Positions 36,813 to 47,139 of a stretch of 64,000 nucleotides of DNA are shown piece by piece. Source of the DNA: Combretum micranthum (Eukaryota > Streptophyta > Magnoliopsida > Myrtales > Combretaceae); contig JAMXBD010004245.1 of assembly GCA_024138025.1 (NCBI GenBank), positions 1 to 64,000 on the forward strand, written 5' to 3'. The notes under the pieces are model-generated. The model worked only from the letters and a program-made list of their open reading frames with translations. It was not told the DNA's origin and did no database searches. The position numbers and the translations under genes are program-made. Each line of letters begins with the position of its first letter. The stretch's first letter is position 1.

Positions 36813-38135
36813 ATGAGTAATCAAACTGACAGAAATCTTTCAAATGAAATGAGTGTCATAGATTCTTTTTTCCTCTCTAGATTTGATAACCTTAGAACGA
36901 TAGTTGGAAATATTATTTTCAATGGATCGGATTACCTAACATGGAGTATATCCATTAAGATATGGGATTTGACAAGCAAAATTGAAATCAAGTTTTATAG
37001 ATAGTATAATTGTTAAACTTAATGAAGATTCTACCGATTTGTGAAATGGACAAGATGCAGTTAAATTGTTCATTGTTAGATTTTGAACTCCATGGCTAGT
37101 CCTCTCTGGAATTTTTTCGTATGCATTATCCACATTTTATCTGTGGAAGGAGATAAATGAACAATATGATTGGTCCATTGGTTTGTTGATTTTGGACTTT
37201 AACATAAACTTAGTTTTCTTAGGTAAGAAAATCATTCAGCTGGAATCTATTATAAGTAGTTAAAGTATTGAGATGGATTGCAAACTTTAAATGTGATTCC
37301 TACAGGTACTAGTAGCCAAATTGATTATTGCACATGCGAGTTAAAGGATAGGCTGATGAAGTTCAGATTTCAAAGTAAGCTTACGCAATTTTTAATCTAT
37401 TAGATGCATATGTGAGTTTAACGAATGAAATTTTATCAAAGGATCCATTAGGTTTTGTGAATAGAGCTTTTTACTTAGTCCAATAGGTTTAAAAATAGGG
37501 ACAAATCTCTACTAGCATATCAAGAGATTCCAAGATGGATGCATTTTATGTAGACAGAGAGGATTGATTATCATGATACTTTTTCTCCTATGGTTAAGCT
37601 AGGTACAAAGTGTGTTTTGATTAGAATAGCTACGATCATGATACTTTTTTATCTTATGGCTAATCTAGGTATGATGTGTGTTTTTATTGCGGTAGCTACT
37701 GCATATGGGTGGCCATTGAACCAAATTAACATTAATAGTGCTTTTCTCTTTGGCTATCTTGATGGGAAGATATGTATGCTACCACTTGAAGACTATATCA
37801 AAGCTTTGGTTAATCAATTGTGTAAGCTTAAGACCTCAGTCTGTTGATTAAAAAGCAAGCATCAAGACAATAAAATGTTGAGATATCCAATTTGCAACTT
37901 ACACAAGGATTTTCCCTATCCAATTTGCTGACGGGCATTTGTGAAGTACGTATTTCTACATTAAAAATATCACTGAATGCTACTTTTTCTATTGAAGACC
38001 TTGGTTATACTCTATTTTTCTTAGCAATTGAAATATGTAGACCCTCCAGTGGCACATTATTGAATTAGCTTAAGTTTATTTTAGATATCCCTGCTCATGT
38101 TGAGTTAACTACTACTAACCCTTTAAATTTTCGCC
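36813..38135 (+). pseudogene. Decayed copia relic, internally deleted
   Basis: The relic is on the plus strand and resembles the element at 29.5-34.5 kb. Gag pieces are GNIIFNGSDYLTWSISIKI (36900s) and NEILSKDPLGFVNRAFYLVQ (about 37430-37485). The sequence then jumps to RT: DTFSPMVKLGT near 37580, then YGWPLNQININSAFLFGYLD near 37710, then FSIEDLGYTLFFLAIEI near 38000. Protease, integrase, most of RT and RNase H are gone. A tandem duplication of about 64 bp starts at 37571 and 37635, inside the RT piece. No LTRs are recognised. Confidence 0.75.
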
Positions 38136-39119
38136 TTTTTACTCATTTCTACACTTTTTAATGTCAAATTTAAATGAGATCTATTCTCCACAATATTCAT
38201 TACTTAATCTTATGAATCAATACAAATTTTCTCAGATAATTCATGTGAGACTGTACACATGTGAGGTACCACAAAAAACAATACTAAAGGCGGATTTTAA
38301 TAAAAAACAAAAAGAAAAACAAAAAGAAGAAAGAAAAACAAAAAGAAACATTTTAAAATGGTACAATAGCAAAAAATTTTCAAAGCTATAAACTATTACA
38401 GATATCTAAGAAGAGTATTTTACTAAATTAAATTTTAAAATAATTTTTGTTTATAATATTTTGAAACTTTTTAGAAAAACTTAGGAATTTTCCTTATTGT
38501 TTTGCCTTTTTTTTCTATTTTGAAATTATTTTATTATATTTTAAGCAAATTTAATTATTATCAACCCTATCTAATTATTTTACTATGTATATGTGTAGTA
38601 ATTATTATCAATCCAATCTAAAACACAACGGCGGGGTTGATTATTTTAATTGAATAGGTGTAATACTTGTTCTCATGCTGGTGTCCCATAGCGATGCTAT
38701 ACCTAGATGTCGCATTTATTAATCAATGTATCCCATGTAACTTAGTATTAGTAATTATTTTAAACTACTATGACATTAGTATGCACACATATCTAAAGCA
38801 TAATATTTAAATTTCGTATACATATAAGGATAATAATAAATTTCAATTAATAATGTTAAAGCAAGAAATTATAATATTTGATTTCATTGGAAGTTAGAAT
38901 ATTTCTAAATGATGCAATCTTATATAACCTATTGGAAAATTTTAAATTTATAACCAATAGGAGATACTGCAAAGAAGCACTTATTGTATTGCATTAGGGT
39001 GTTTGGTAAAATGGCCATATATAGTATTCTGGCTGCATGAAATCTTATATAATTTTCGGTGTGGTTGTCATAATCACAATTGAATCTGCCTTTTTTTGTC
39101 AGACTCCTAGGTTTAAGCT
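38136..39119. other. No gene seen
   Basis: AT-rich DNA between the copia relic and the start of homology with the second NLR locus. The ORF at 38161-38391 is low-complexity Lys-rich sequence near its end and has no domain. Confidence 0.45.
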
Positions 39120-39428
39120 TAGGAGATTGTCAAAATATAAAATTGGCCATCTGTGCCAAAATTTGTACAATTGTCCATAAATTTTGATTTAATTTCTAAC
39201 TTCATAGAAATACCTTGAAGGGTAACTCCTTAAGGATTTACATGGTCTAACTTTTTCAAACTATATATCATCGAAAAACTTGTGACATGTATTATATTAT
39301 TTCACTTATGAATTTAGAAAATGAATTCACTTAGTGGAAAATTGTAACTTCAGATTAGAAATGCATGTATGAAATTATTTGTAAACTCCAGTTAAAAGTT
39401 ATTAAATTATATGGCAATATAATGTGCC

Positions 39429-39446
39429 GGGGGGGGGGGGGGGGGG
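39429..39446 (+). repeat. Run of 18 G followed by a CG-rich stretch
   Basis: Eighteen consecutive G are followed by cgcgcgccgcc in otherwise AT-rich DNA. The paralogous place near 62905 has no such run. It could form a G-quadruplex, or it could be an assembly artefact. Confidence 0.8.
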
Positions 39447-39830
39447 CGCGCGCCGCCATCTTTTGTGTGTGCGTGTTTATTTATTTATTGTTATAGTTAT
39501 TAGTCTTTTAATATTTTTTTCAATACTTTATGATTGCTGTTATGATTAAGCTACTAGGCAGAAATGGGGAAAAAAAGGAAATGAAATTTGTATACTAACT
39601 ACTATCATCATTTCCGATGGAAATTTGCTTTTCCATCCTCTTCCAGCAAGCTGCAAATAAACACATATTACGTATTTATAAAGTGATAATAATTATTTTC
39701 TTTATTTTAAGAATTTTTTATTTTTAAATTTTATATAACATGTGGCAATTGTTTATTTGTTAAAAAAAAAAAAAGACACCATTTTTGAGATAGCAAATAT
39801 TCATCCCATCATTCCATTTTAGTTTAATAG

Positions 39831-40094
39831 ACAAAAAATCCTTTTGTAGCGAATCATTTATTAAGAAAAATTAAGAAACATAATACAAAGGACGAAAAAG
39901 AAATAATAAGAACTTGGTCTCGGGCATCTACCATTATACCTACAATGATCGGACATACTATTGCTATACATACTGGACGGGAACATTGGCCTATTTCTAT
40001 AAAAGATCGTATGGTAGGCCATAAATTGGGAGAGTTTGCACCTACTATGAAATCCGCTACACATGCGAAAAATGATAATAAATCCCGTCGTTAA
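39831..40094 (+). pseudogene. rps19: Plastid rps19-like fragment in nuclear DNA
   Basis: The frame from 39834 reads [13 protein letters not shown], then [48 protein letters not shown] and [10 protein letters not shown], ending with TAA at 40092-40094. This is the chloroplast ribosomal protein S19 sequence, a small-subunit protein normally encoded in the plastid, from about residue 7 to its natural end. All 86 codons are open. The usual start and first residues are missing, and an in-frame TAG lies just upstream (39828-39830), so it cannot be translated alone. The upstream 'tttaatag' ends in AG and could act as a splice acceptor, but nothing shows that it does. It lies inside an insertion absent from the paralogous locus. 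Confidence 0.85.
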
Positions 40095-40586
40095 TAATTA
40101 CTAAAATGAATACAGATAATTATTGATCATTACTAAGAGGTGGTTGCAAAAATGGAGATACTCGTATCTTTTATTCTTAAAAGTTGGAAGAAGAAACTTA
40201 GGCAAAAGAAAAGGACAAACAAGAATTTAAGCCAAGAAGTAAAAATTAAAAGAGAAAAATTCTAATGCCATCATCCCAATATATTTAGTGACTTTGTATC
40301 AATTTTCCCATCAAAAGACTTCCTTTTCATAGAAGATGTATACAGTAGAACATGTGAGCAATTGATTGAGACAGACACGCAAAAATAAAATAAAATAAAT
40401 AAGGAAGCAGATTCCCGCATGCCAGTTCCATATAATTATAGTTTTATCAAATCATTGTTTTCTTTCCAGATCTATCATACGTTATATATTATACTCATTT
40501 TTGAAATATCCCTCTTATTAGTAAGAATTCCATGGTTTTATTATTAACACAGATTTATTTTTATATGGAGCAGTTGACTATTGGTG

Positions 40587-43500
40587 ATGGAAACTAACAG
40601 AATCGGGGGTAGACCAAGGGATTCATTTATCGATGAACATGTTGTTACAATAGAGGGCAATGAAGGAAAAGTAATTGCTAAGAAATGTATATACTGCAAC
40701 CACCAGTTCAGCATTAAAACTAGTGTTACAAGGATCAAAGCCCATCTCAGCGGAGCTCCTGGCCAAGGTGTTGCTCCTTGTAAACATGTTCCATCCGATG
40801 TCAATGAAGCTGCTAAGAAGGCCATGCCAAGCTCATGCAACAATCCAAGTTTGGATTCAACCATTCATAGAAAAAGTGACACACAACAACCCCTTGACCA
40901 AGGATGTTGTACTTCATGTCCTCCCGTACAAACTATGCATTCAGCACAAGGAAAATGCTTCAGGTTGCTAGATGGTTCTTCACAGCATTGTTATATTGAC
41001 TCAATTAGTGCAGATGTGCAATTACATTCACTAGAATTGGAGAGTGGCATTTTGGAAGGTCTTGTTTTTCAAGAAGGCTTCCTAAACTTTTCAGAAGTTG
41101 GCACACAGCAACCCTCTTTCCTAGAATGCCAAGGTTCAGGTTCCTCCCCTCCATTGCTAAATGGTTCACTGCAGCAAACTAATATTGGGTATAATTATGG
41201 GAATGAGCAATTGGATGTCTTTGATATGAGGATGTCAGAAGGTTTTGAGTCTCAGGAGAATGACACATTGGCATCACAACGTCCCATCCAACAGCATCCG
41301 AGAGAAGATTCTAACTGTTTGCCTTATCAGGGTATCCTACAAGATGCAACAAGAATGGACTCAATGCATGATGCAAGCATGCCTCAAAATTTCTTACAAG
41401 AAGGAGGAACGTGTCCTGATATTTTGTCTCATTCTACTCATCAAGAAGACGTGCCAATAGCTAGGTTTGACCATCATCAAGGCCTAGAGTCACAGCATCA
41501 TATGCAAGAAAACCTACAAAACGATCAAAGGATCAGCTCTTTAGATCACGATCCCCATCTATTCATGTTACCACAACTACATCATATGCATATTGATCCA
41601 CTACTTGAATCTTTAAATGCTCCTGCATGTATTTCTAGTCAAGAAAAGCATGAAAAGAAAAGAAAACTTCCTAACAAAAGTCCAATTGGGAAAAGAATAC
41701 CACTAGCAACAACATTTCAAGGTCCAACTTTCAATAAGAAAGTGGATGAGATACGTGCATCATTGGAAGATGATTTTGTAAGTACAATTGGAGTTTATGG
41801 CATTGCTGGCAGTGGTAAAACAACAACCATGAAACACATTTATAATATGCTTTTGGAAGACTATTCAATGCCTTTTAGCCATATCATTTGGATAACCGTG
41901 TCCCAAGATCATACGATTACCAAGTTGCAACATCATTTGGCTAGCCGTTTGAATGTGATACTCCCACATGATGAGGATGAAGTAGCATGGGCTGCCTCAT
42001 TGTATGAGGCCATGCAAAACACGTGTTATTGTTTAATTCTTGATGATGTCTGGGACAAAATTGATCTTGAACAGGTGGGAATTCGAGAGCCATCCCATAA
42101 TAATGGGTGCAAGTTGATAGTGACAACAAGATTACTTGAGGTTTGCAACAGAATGCAATGCAAGCCCATTTGTATGGATCTTCTTTCAGAAGAAGAAGCA
42201 TGGGAGTTATTTGCGAAGACATTGGGTGTTACTGTTAAAAATTCAATTGTAGAAGATATTATGAAAGAAGTTGCAAAAAAATGTGCTCGCTTGCCTCTTG
42301 CTATTGTTGCCATAGCGGGAAGCATGAAAGGAATACTTGATATTCATGTGTGGAGGAACGCTTTGAATTCTCTTGAGAAGCGCACTTTTGGTTTTAGTGA
42401 CATGGAAAAAGAAGTCATAGATAAGTTGAAATTTACCTACTATAAATTGAGTGAGCAACTTCAGAAAAGCCTCCTAGTTTGTGCTTTGTACCCACAGAAT
42501 TATAGGATTTACATGTTGGAGTTGATAAAGCTGCTGTTCTATGAGGGAGTTATTGAAAATACTGAAAGCCTGTTGTCAGCTTATGATCATGGATGTATGA
42601 TAGTAAACAAACTTGAGAATGCATGTCTTTTGACACGAGACTTTAGTGATGTTGAGGTGTTAGTAATGCATGATCTAGTCCGAGACATGTGTTTGGACAT
42701 TGCCGGAAGTTGTTTCTTGGTAAAGTGCAATTCAAAGTTTCCTCCTGATGAATCTAAATATACAGAAGAAGTGGAAAAAGTCTCCTTGATTGGGTCAGAA
42801 TTTGAGAAAATACCCTCAGGTATAGCACCATGTTGTCCAAAGCTATCTACCCTGTTACTATCAGCCAATTGGAAACTCAATAGAATATCAAACGCCTTCT
42901 TTATGGGCCTTCCAAACCTCAAGATCCTTAACTTATCTGAAACATCAATTTTTGAGCTGCCAAATTCTATTACCTATCTAGTGAACTTAAATGTGTTAGT
43001 GCTACAAGGATGCTATCGTCTTAAGCATGTGCCTTGTTTAGCACCATTAAGAGAATTGAAGATGCTAGACCTCAATAGGAGTGGAATTGAAGAGGCCCCT
43101 GAAGGTTTAGGGGAATTGATAAATTTGATATATCTTGACCTTGAGGAAACAAATATTAGCATACTTCCGAGTTTAGTTCTTCGGAAATTGTTGAAACTTC
43201 AGGTTTTACATATTGGATGGATTAAAACTACCATAAACGATGTGAAAGAGTTGAAGAATTTGGAGTCGTTCAATGCAACGTTTGCAACATTGGAAGAATT
43301 CAATGAATTTGTTAGCTCACAGTCCAATAACGAAGGGGGACCCTCTGTATACGATGTTAGAGCCTGTTGTGGGGTAATATCATATGGGATCAGCAGGCGC
43401 ATGGATGGAGGAACAGGAATTTCACTGTGGGGAACTAAAATAGATGGCCTCGAGTTGATGTTTCCACAAGATGTGGGAATAATTATTCCTTCACCTGAGC

Positions 43501-44204
43501 TTCTTTCCGCACATCAGAGAGTAACCTCATCTCCACAGCACATGCAACCGATTCGTTTGGGCCATAAAGAGAGAATTGAAGAAGGTGGTGAATTGAAGGG
43601 GCTTCTAGATGCCGAATTGCTCTTTGCATTTTCAAATCTTAAATATCTAAGTGCTTCTAATTGTGCATTCGGGGAGGAGTTGATTTCAACATCACCTTCC
43701 GTAAAAGTGTTCAATTCTTTTGTCAAGTGTCTTAGTATTCGTAGTTGCAATAAATTGGTGAGGTTATTGGACCCCAAATTCCCCTCTTGCTTTCAAAATC
43801 TTGAACATATTCACGTTTCCGAGTGCGTAAGCTTAGAGAGCATAATACCTACAGTAAATCCTACTGAGAAAGAAGAAAGTGACAATGTGATCAAATTTCC
43901 CAAGCTAAGCCTCCTTGCTCTTAGCGACTTGCCAAATTTGAGAAACATTTGCCACAGCTTTTGTCCATCTATAAAACATATCCATGTCAAGCGGTGTCCA
44001 AACCTGAAGAGGCTTCCTTTGCAACTACCAGTGCTGGACAATTATAGTGGGCAACCGTCGCCTCTACGATCATCTTTGGAGGTAATATGTGGGGAACAGA
44101 TATGGTGGGAATCACTAGAGTGGGATCATCCCCATGCCAAAACTCTTCTTCAACCTTACTTCAAGCCATGTCTACAAGGTTGCTATGCATATGACCACTG
44201 GTAA
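40587..44204 (+). CDS. BED zinc-finger NLR immune receptor, 1205 aa, intact
   Basis: This is an intracellular immune receptor of the BED-NB-ARC-LRR class, in which a BED finger is fused to a nucleotide-binding switch and leucine-rich repeats. I chose the ATG at 40587; the two upstream in-frame codons are TTG and GTG. The BED finger has C34, C37, H53 and C65. A long His/Gln/Ser-rich linker (about 75-350) ends in a nuclear-localisation-like KKRKLPNKSPIGKR (357-370). NB-ARC shows the P-loop GIAGSGKTT (405-413), kinase-2 LILDDVWD (483-490), VTTR (512-515), a GLPL variant RLPLA (568-572) and MHD (694-696). LRRs run from about 729 to near the end, finishing with the WWESLEWD motif seen in RPS2-like proteins. 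No coiled-coil EDVID motif is evident. A single exon encodes the whole protein. Recognition specificity cannot be inferred. Confidence 0.93.
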   Translation: METNRIGGRPRDSFIDEHVVTIEGNEGKVIAKKCIYCNHQFSIKTSVTRIKAHLSGAPGQGVAPCKHVPSDVNEAAKKAMPSSCNNPSLDSTIHRKSDTQQPLDQGCCTSCPPVQTMHSAQGKCFRLLDGSSQHCYIDSISADVQLHSLELESGILEGLVFQEGFLNFSEVGTQQPSFLECQGSGSSPPLLNGSLQQTNIGYNYGNEQLDVFDMRMSEGFESQENDTLASQRPIQQHPREDSNCLPYQGILQDATRMDSMHDASMPQNFLQEGGTCPDILSHSTHQEDVPIARFDHHQGLESQHHMQENLQNDQRISSLDHDPHLFMLPQLHHMHIDPLLESLNAPACISSQEKHEKKRKLPNKSPIGKRIPLATTFQGPTFNKKVDEIRASLEDDFVSTIGVYGIAGSGKTTTMKHIYNMLLEDYSMPFSHIIWITVSQDHTITKLQHHLASRLNVILPHDEDEVAWAASLYEAMQNTCYCLILDDVWDKIDLEQVGIREPSHNNGCKLIVTTRLLEVCNRMQCKPICMDLLSEEEAWELFAKTLGVTVKNSIVEDIMKEVAKKCARLPLAIVAIAGSMKGILDIHVWRNALNSLEKRTFGFSDMEKEVIDKLKFTYYKLSEQLQKSLLVCALYPQNYRIYMLELIKLLFYEGVIENTESLLSAYDHGCMIVNKLENACLLTRDFSDVEVLVMHDLVRDMCLDIAGSCFLVKCNSKFPPDESKYTEEVEKVSLIGSEFEKIPSGIAPCCPKLSTLLLSANWKLNRISNAFFMGLPNLKILNLSETSIFELPNSITYLVNLNVLVLQGCYRLKHVPCLAPLRELKMLDLNRSGIEEAPEGLGELINLIYLDLEETNISILPSLVLRKLLKLQVLHIGWIKTTINDVKELKNLESFNATFATLEEFNEFVSSQSNNEGGPSVYDVRACCGVISYGISRRMDGGTGISLWGTKIDGLELMFPQDVGIIIPSPELLSAHQRVTSSPQHMQPIRLGHKERIEEGGELKGLLDAELLFAFSNLKYLSASNCAFGEELISTSPSVKVFNSFVKCLSIRSCNKLVRLLDPKFPSCFQNLEHIHVSECVSLESIIPTVNPTEKEESDNVIKFPKLSLLALSDLPNLRNICHSFCPSIKHIHVKRCPNLKRLPLQLPVLDNYSGQPSPLRSSLEVICGEQIWWESLEWDHPHAKTLLQPYFKPCLQGCYAYDHW

Positions 44205-45254
44205 GAAGATCCGACTGGTCGAGTGGACGACATGGTTGACAAGGACGATTTGATTGATCCTCTTGAGCAACATTTTAATGGCCTGGATAGTGTGATCAAC
44301 CGAATGAAGCCAGCATGATTGACCAGATGCACTACTTGGTTGACCAGATAAGGCATTCATAGTTCCATCCACTTTTGTGCTTCTATATTAATTTATTAAC
44401 CCTTTATAATAGATGATATTATAAGTTGATACCACGTCTTCTCTATTCTTCTACATTTTGATTAACATAAACTGCACTTGAGCACTTGGTCTGTACTTAG
44501 CGTTTTCCTCTTCTCTTAATCATGACTTTGCTATCATACGCTTACATCTTACATTACATGAAGGGGAGACTATTTATCAAGTATTTTCATTAGATTATTT
44601 TATGTTGTTATGAAGCTTTATTTTATTATTTACTCTTTTTAATTTGATTATATGACTAAAGCATTCTGCAATAGATCTATCATGGAGACTGGGTGTTCAG
44701 ATTTAGTGCAAGTGATTTGAGATTGGGTTGGGATTTGAAGGTATGGAAATAGGATGGGGATGCCAAGATGAAGAAGGGGGTTTAATGCTTCTTTCAGTGT
44801 TGTTTTGTTTGTTTGAAGTTGAAGTCCATATGTTCTTTTAGGATTAGTAAAACATGGGTAAGCTAAGTGTAAAGAACAAAAATGAAGCTACCGAATATAG
44901 GGATAAATATTTAATATGTTATATTCACTACGTCTATGTATATATAGTGGGTAACTAATAATCATCTGTAAATTAAGAATACAGTTACATATCAAAAAAA
45001 GATTGGCACTTACTAACCACATATATATCAGACATCCTTTTTCTAAAAATAAACAAGTGTGAAAACACATGTACACATAATGTAATTTACACAAATCATA
45101 ATAATAACAAGAAAATGAATAAAGAAATAATGTACAAAGTACTTATATAGGTAACTGAATAGAGTAAGAAGTAATACTAATAAAATATTTAAATAAATAA
45201 TAACTAATTTATGATAATAAAGACGGATATAAGTATATATGTAAGTAAATAAGC
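44205..45254. other. NLR 3' region, no further gene
   Basis: This stretch should contain the NLR 3' UTR. It begins with a block of repeated 'ttgacca/tgatcaa' words (44230-44345). The rest is AT-rich with no gene. The minus ORF at 44172-44372 overlaps the NLR end and is a shadow. Confidence 0.45.
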
Positions 45255-45920
45255 TGTAAGTTTTGGAGAAGATTGCCCTTGAAGTTCATATCCAAAGATG
45301 TTTCCCATCAGAATAATGAGAAAAGCAGATTTTTACTTCTGAGAAGAGCATAGGCTAGTTTGATTCTGACATCGGTAGGTATAGAAAGGTTAATGGCTTT
45401 TGACTTAGTAAGGAAAAGAAAGTTCACTTTCACAGGTGATTTGTATGAAACTCCTCGACACTGCAATAATAAAGTTAAGCTTAGTAACAATATATCAGAA
45501 ATCAATGCACATACGAAACATGGTAGCCGGCAGTAACCATTTTGAGTAGAACTCACCCTGTTCCATTCTTGTATATATGTATTTGGGGTTTAAGATAGAG
45601 ATCAGCCCACATTGTCGCTTCAATCTCATCTTGGATGTAAGCAAACAGATAATACAGTAAGAGGAGTGTTGGACTTCAAGCTTGAAAACATTAGAAAGAG
45701 TCTCTCTGGTCTGATATGTGTTTCGATGTATATATATGTGCCTTCTGATCCAAGAGTTCCCAAATGGCTAAAGTTTGCTCCGGACAATTCAACATTTCTC
45801 TTGAACAAAATTGAACCAGCTCACATTGGACGGCAACATCTATATGATAGTTTGAGATACATTGCACTTTATTTTGTCTCTCCAATCAAACTATCATTCT
45901 CAGCAAAAATCTGAACCGGA
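45255..45920 (-). pseudogene. Relic D of unidentified gene X (5' part)
   Basis: This segment is collinear with 9700-10800. On the minus strand, LFAYIQDEIEATMWADL (45598-45648) is uninterrupted, whereas the same peptide has two stops in relic C. Below it, an acceptor-like 'ttattattgcag' precedes an 82-codon open piece (45308-45556) containing SPVKVNFLFLTKSKAINLSI. It continues to the CSSQK...AFSHYSDG block near 45300-45345, which has a stop. This is probably the better-preserved 5' half of X. Its function is unrecognised. Confidence 0.45.
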
Positions 45921-47139
45921 TGCGGTATTAAAATTTTCAATCTAATTCTGTTCTTCTATATTTTGATGAAAACCTGCTTTGATCACTTTATCTGTGCTTA
46001 GCAAGTTCCTCTTTCTTAATGGTGACTCTGCTCACACACTTGCTTTTTATTTTATGAAGGGAAGAATGTTCTTCTATATCATTTTTCCGTTTATACACAA
46101 AAACACTCTGCAATGAATCTGCTGTTCTCTTTTTTCTTATTTACCAAGGTAGTTCACATGCATTCAGTGGTCCGGTTAAACTCCGTTTGTTTTTTAAGGT
46201 CCGTAAAACATAGGCAAGTGTGTACTAGTGGTCTTGCATCTCCATCGTTATCCAAGTGTACTGCACTTTAGAATATTAAATAGGAAAAAGATGGATTTTG
46301 TTTAGTTTAATAAAATTACAAATATTATTCTATAAAGACATCTTCTGAATTGCTATGAAGTTGGCATGTATAAATGTGAGCTATTGTAAAATTCAACCTT
46401 TATTTATTTATTTATTTATTTTTATTTTCAATGAAGATATGATCAACAAATAAATAGAATCTTCAAGCATTATTTTATAATGTGCAAAACCCAATCATAA
46501 TGACGGATTACCTATCTGGCAAGATTTTGGATCAATTGGCTAGGTGGGCCAACCCGGCCTATAAATAAACCTGAGTGGGTCTGTGTCCTATTAGGTACAC
46601 AGATTTTCGAGTTGATACAAAATCATCTAACAAATTAACATTTAATTTTTTTTCCAAATAATTAATTTGAATATGATCTGCCTCATTTGGAGTTTATCCT
46701 ATTATCAATTACTTGCTCCACTTGGCTTTTGAAGTTAATATTCATCCGACTAGAGCCTAACCTAGAAATAAACGAAGCTATAAATAATTATATGGTATAA
46801 GGTATCTTATGTTATGCTTAGATTATCAATTACGACTTGTTTTTAAATATTAGTTGGTGGGTTTTTGCTTTAAAAAAAAAAAACACGAAGTTGAAGTTTT
46901 CGAAAATTTATGAAGATTATTAATAAGTTTTGTTCAACTTCGGTCGCAATCACCAACATACACGTATTTATAAATACACGTGTGTATGTATATATTGCAT
47001 TGGTGAAACCTACCAGCATTGTCATTATCAAAATGGACTACTCGGCATTTCAACCCAAGTAGACACTAGAGATCACGGAACAATGTTTTAAGGCCATGTC
47101 GAAAGCAGAATTGGAGTTCCCTTAACTTGTCATGTTCCT
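45921..47139. other. No gene seen
   Basis: AT-rich spacer with a (attt)n run near 46401 and an A-run near 46873. Confidence 0.45.

Larger units (their letters stand above)
39120..40586 (+). promoter_or_regulatory. Upstream/leader-intron end of the intact NLR
   Basis: This segment is paralogous to 62640-63350 ('aaaatataaaattggccat', 'tactttatgattgctgttat', 'actaggcagaaa'). It ends in an acceptor-like 'tatggagcag' at 40564-40573, 13 bp before the ATG. The matching place in the second locus reads 'ctaccatgcag'. It is probably the 3' end of a leader intron rather than a promoter. An insertion of about 710 bp (about 39612-40325), absent from the paralogue, carries an rps19-like fragment. Confidence 0.5.

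Noticed and set aside
39861..40064. 67-codon minus-strand ORF
   Set aside because: It is antisense to the rps19-like frame and is a shadow.
40581..40586. Upstream in-frame start for the intact NLR
   Set aside because: The two extra codons are TTG and GTG; the first ATG is at 40587.
40544..44041. Many minus-strand ORFs of 66-111 codons, plus short plus-strand ORFs, inside the NLR
   Set aside because: All overlap the single long NLR frame and have no domains of their own.
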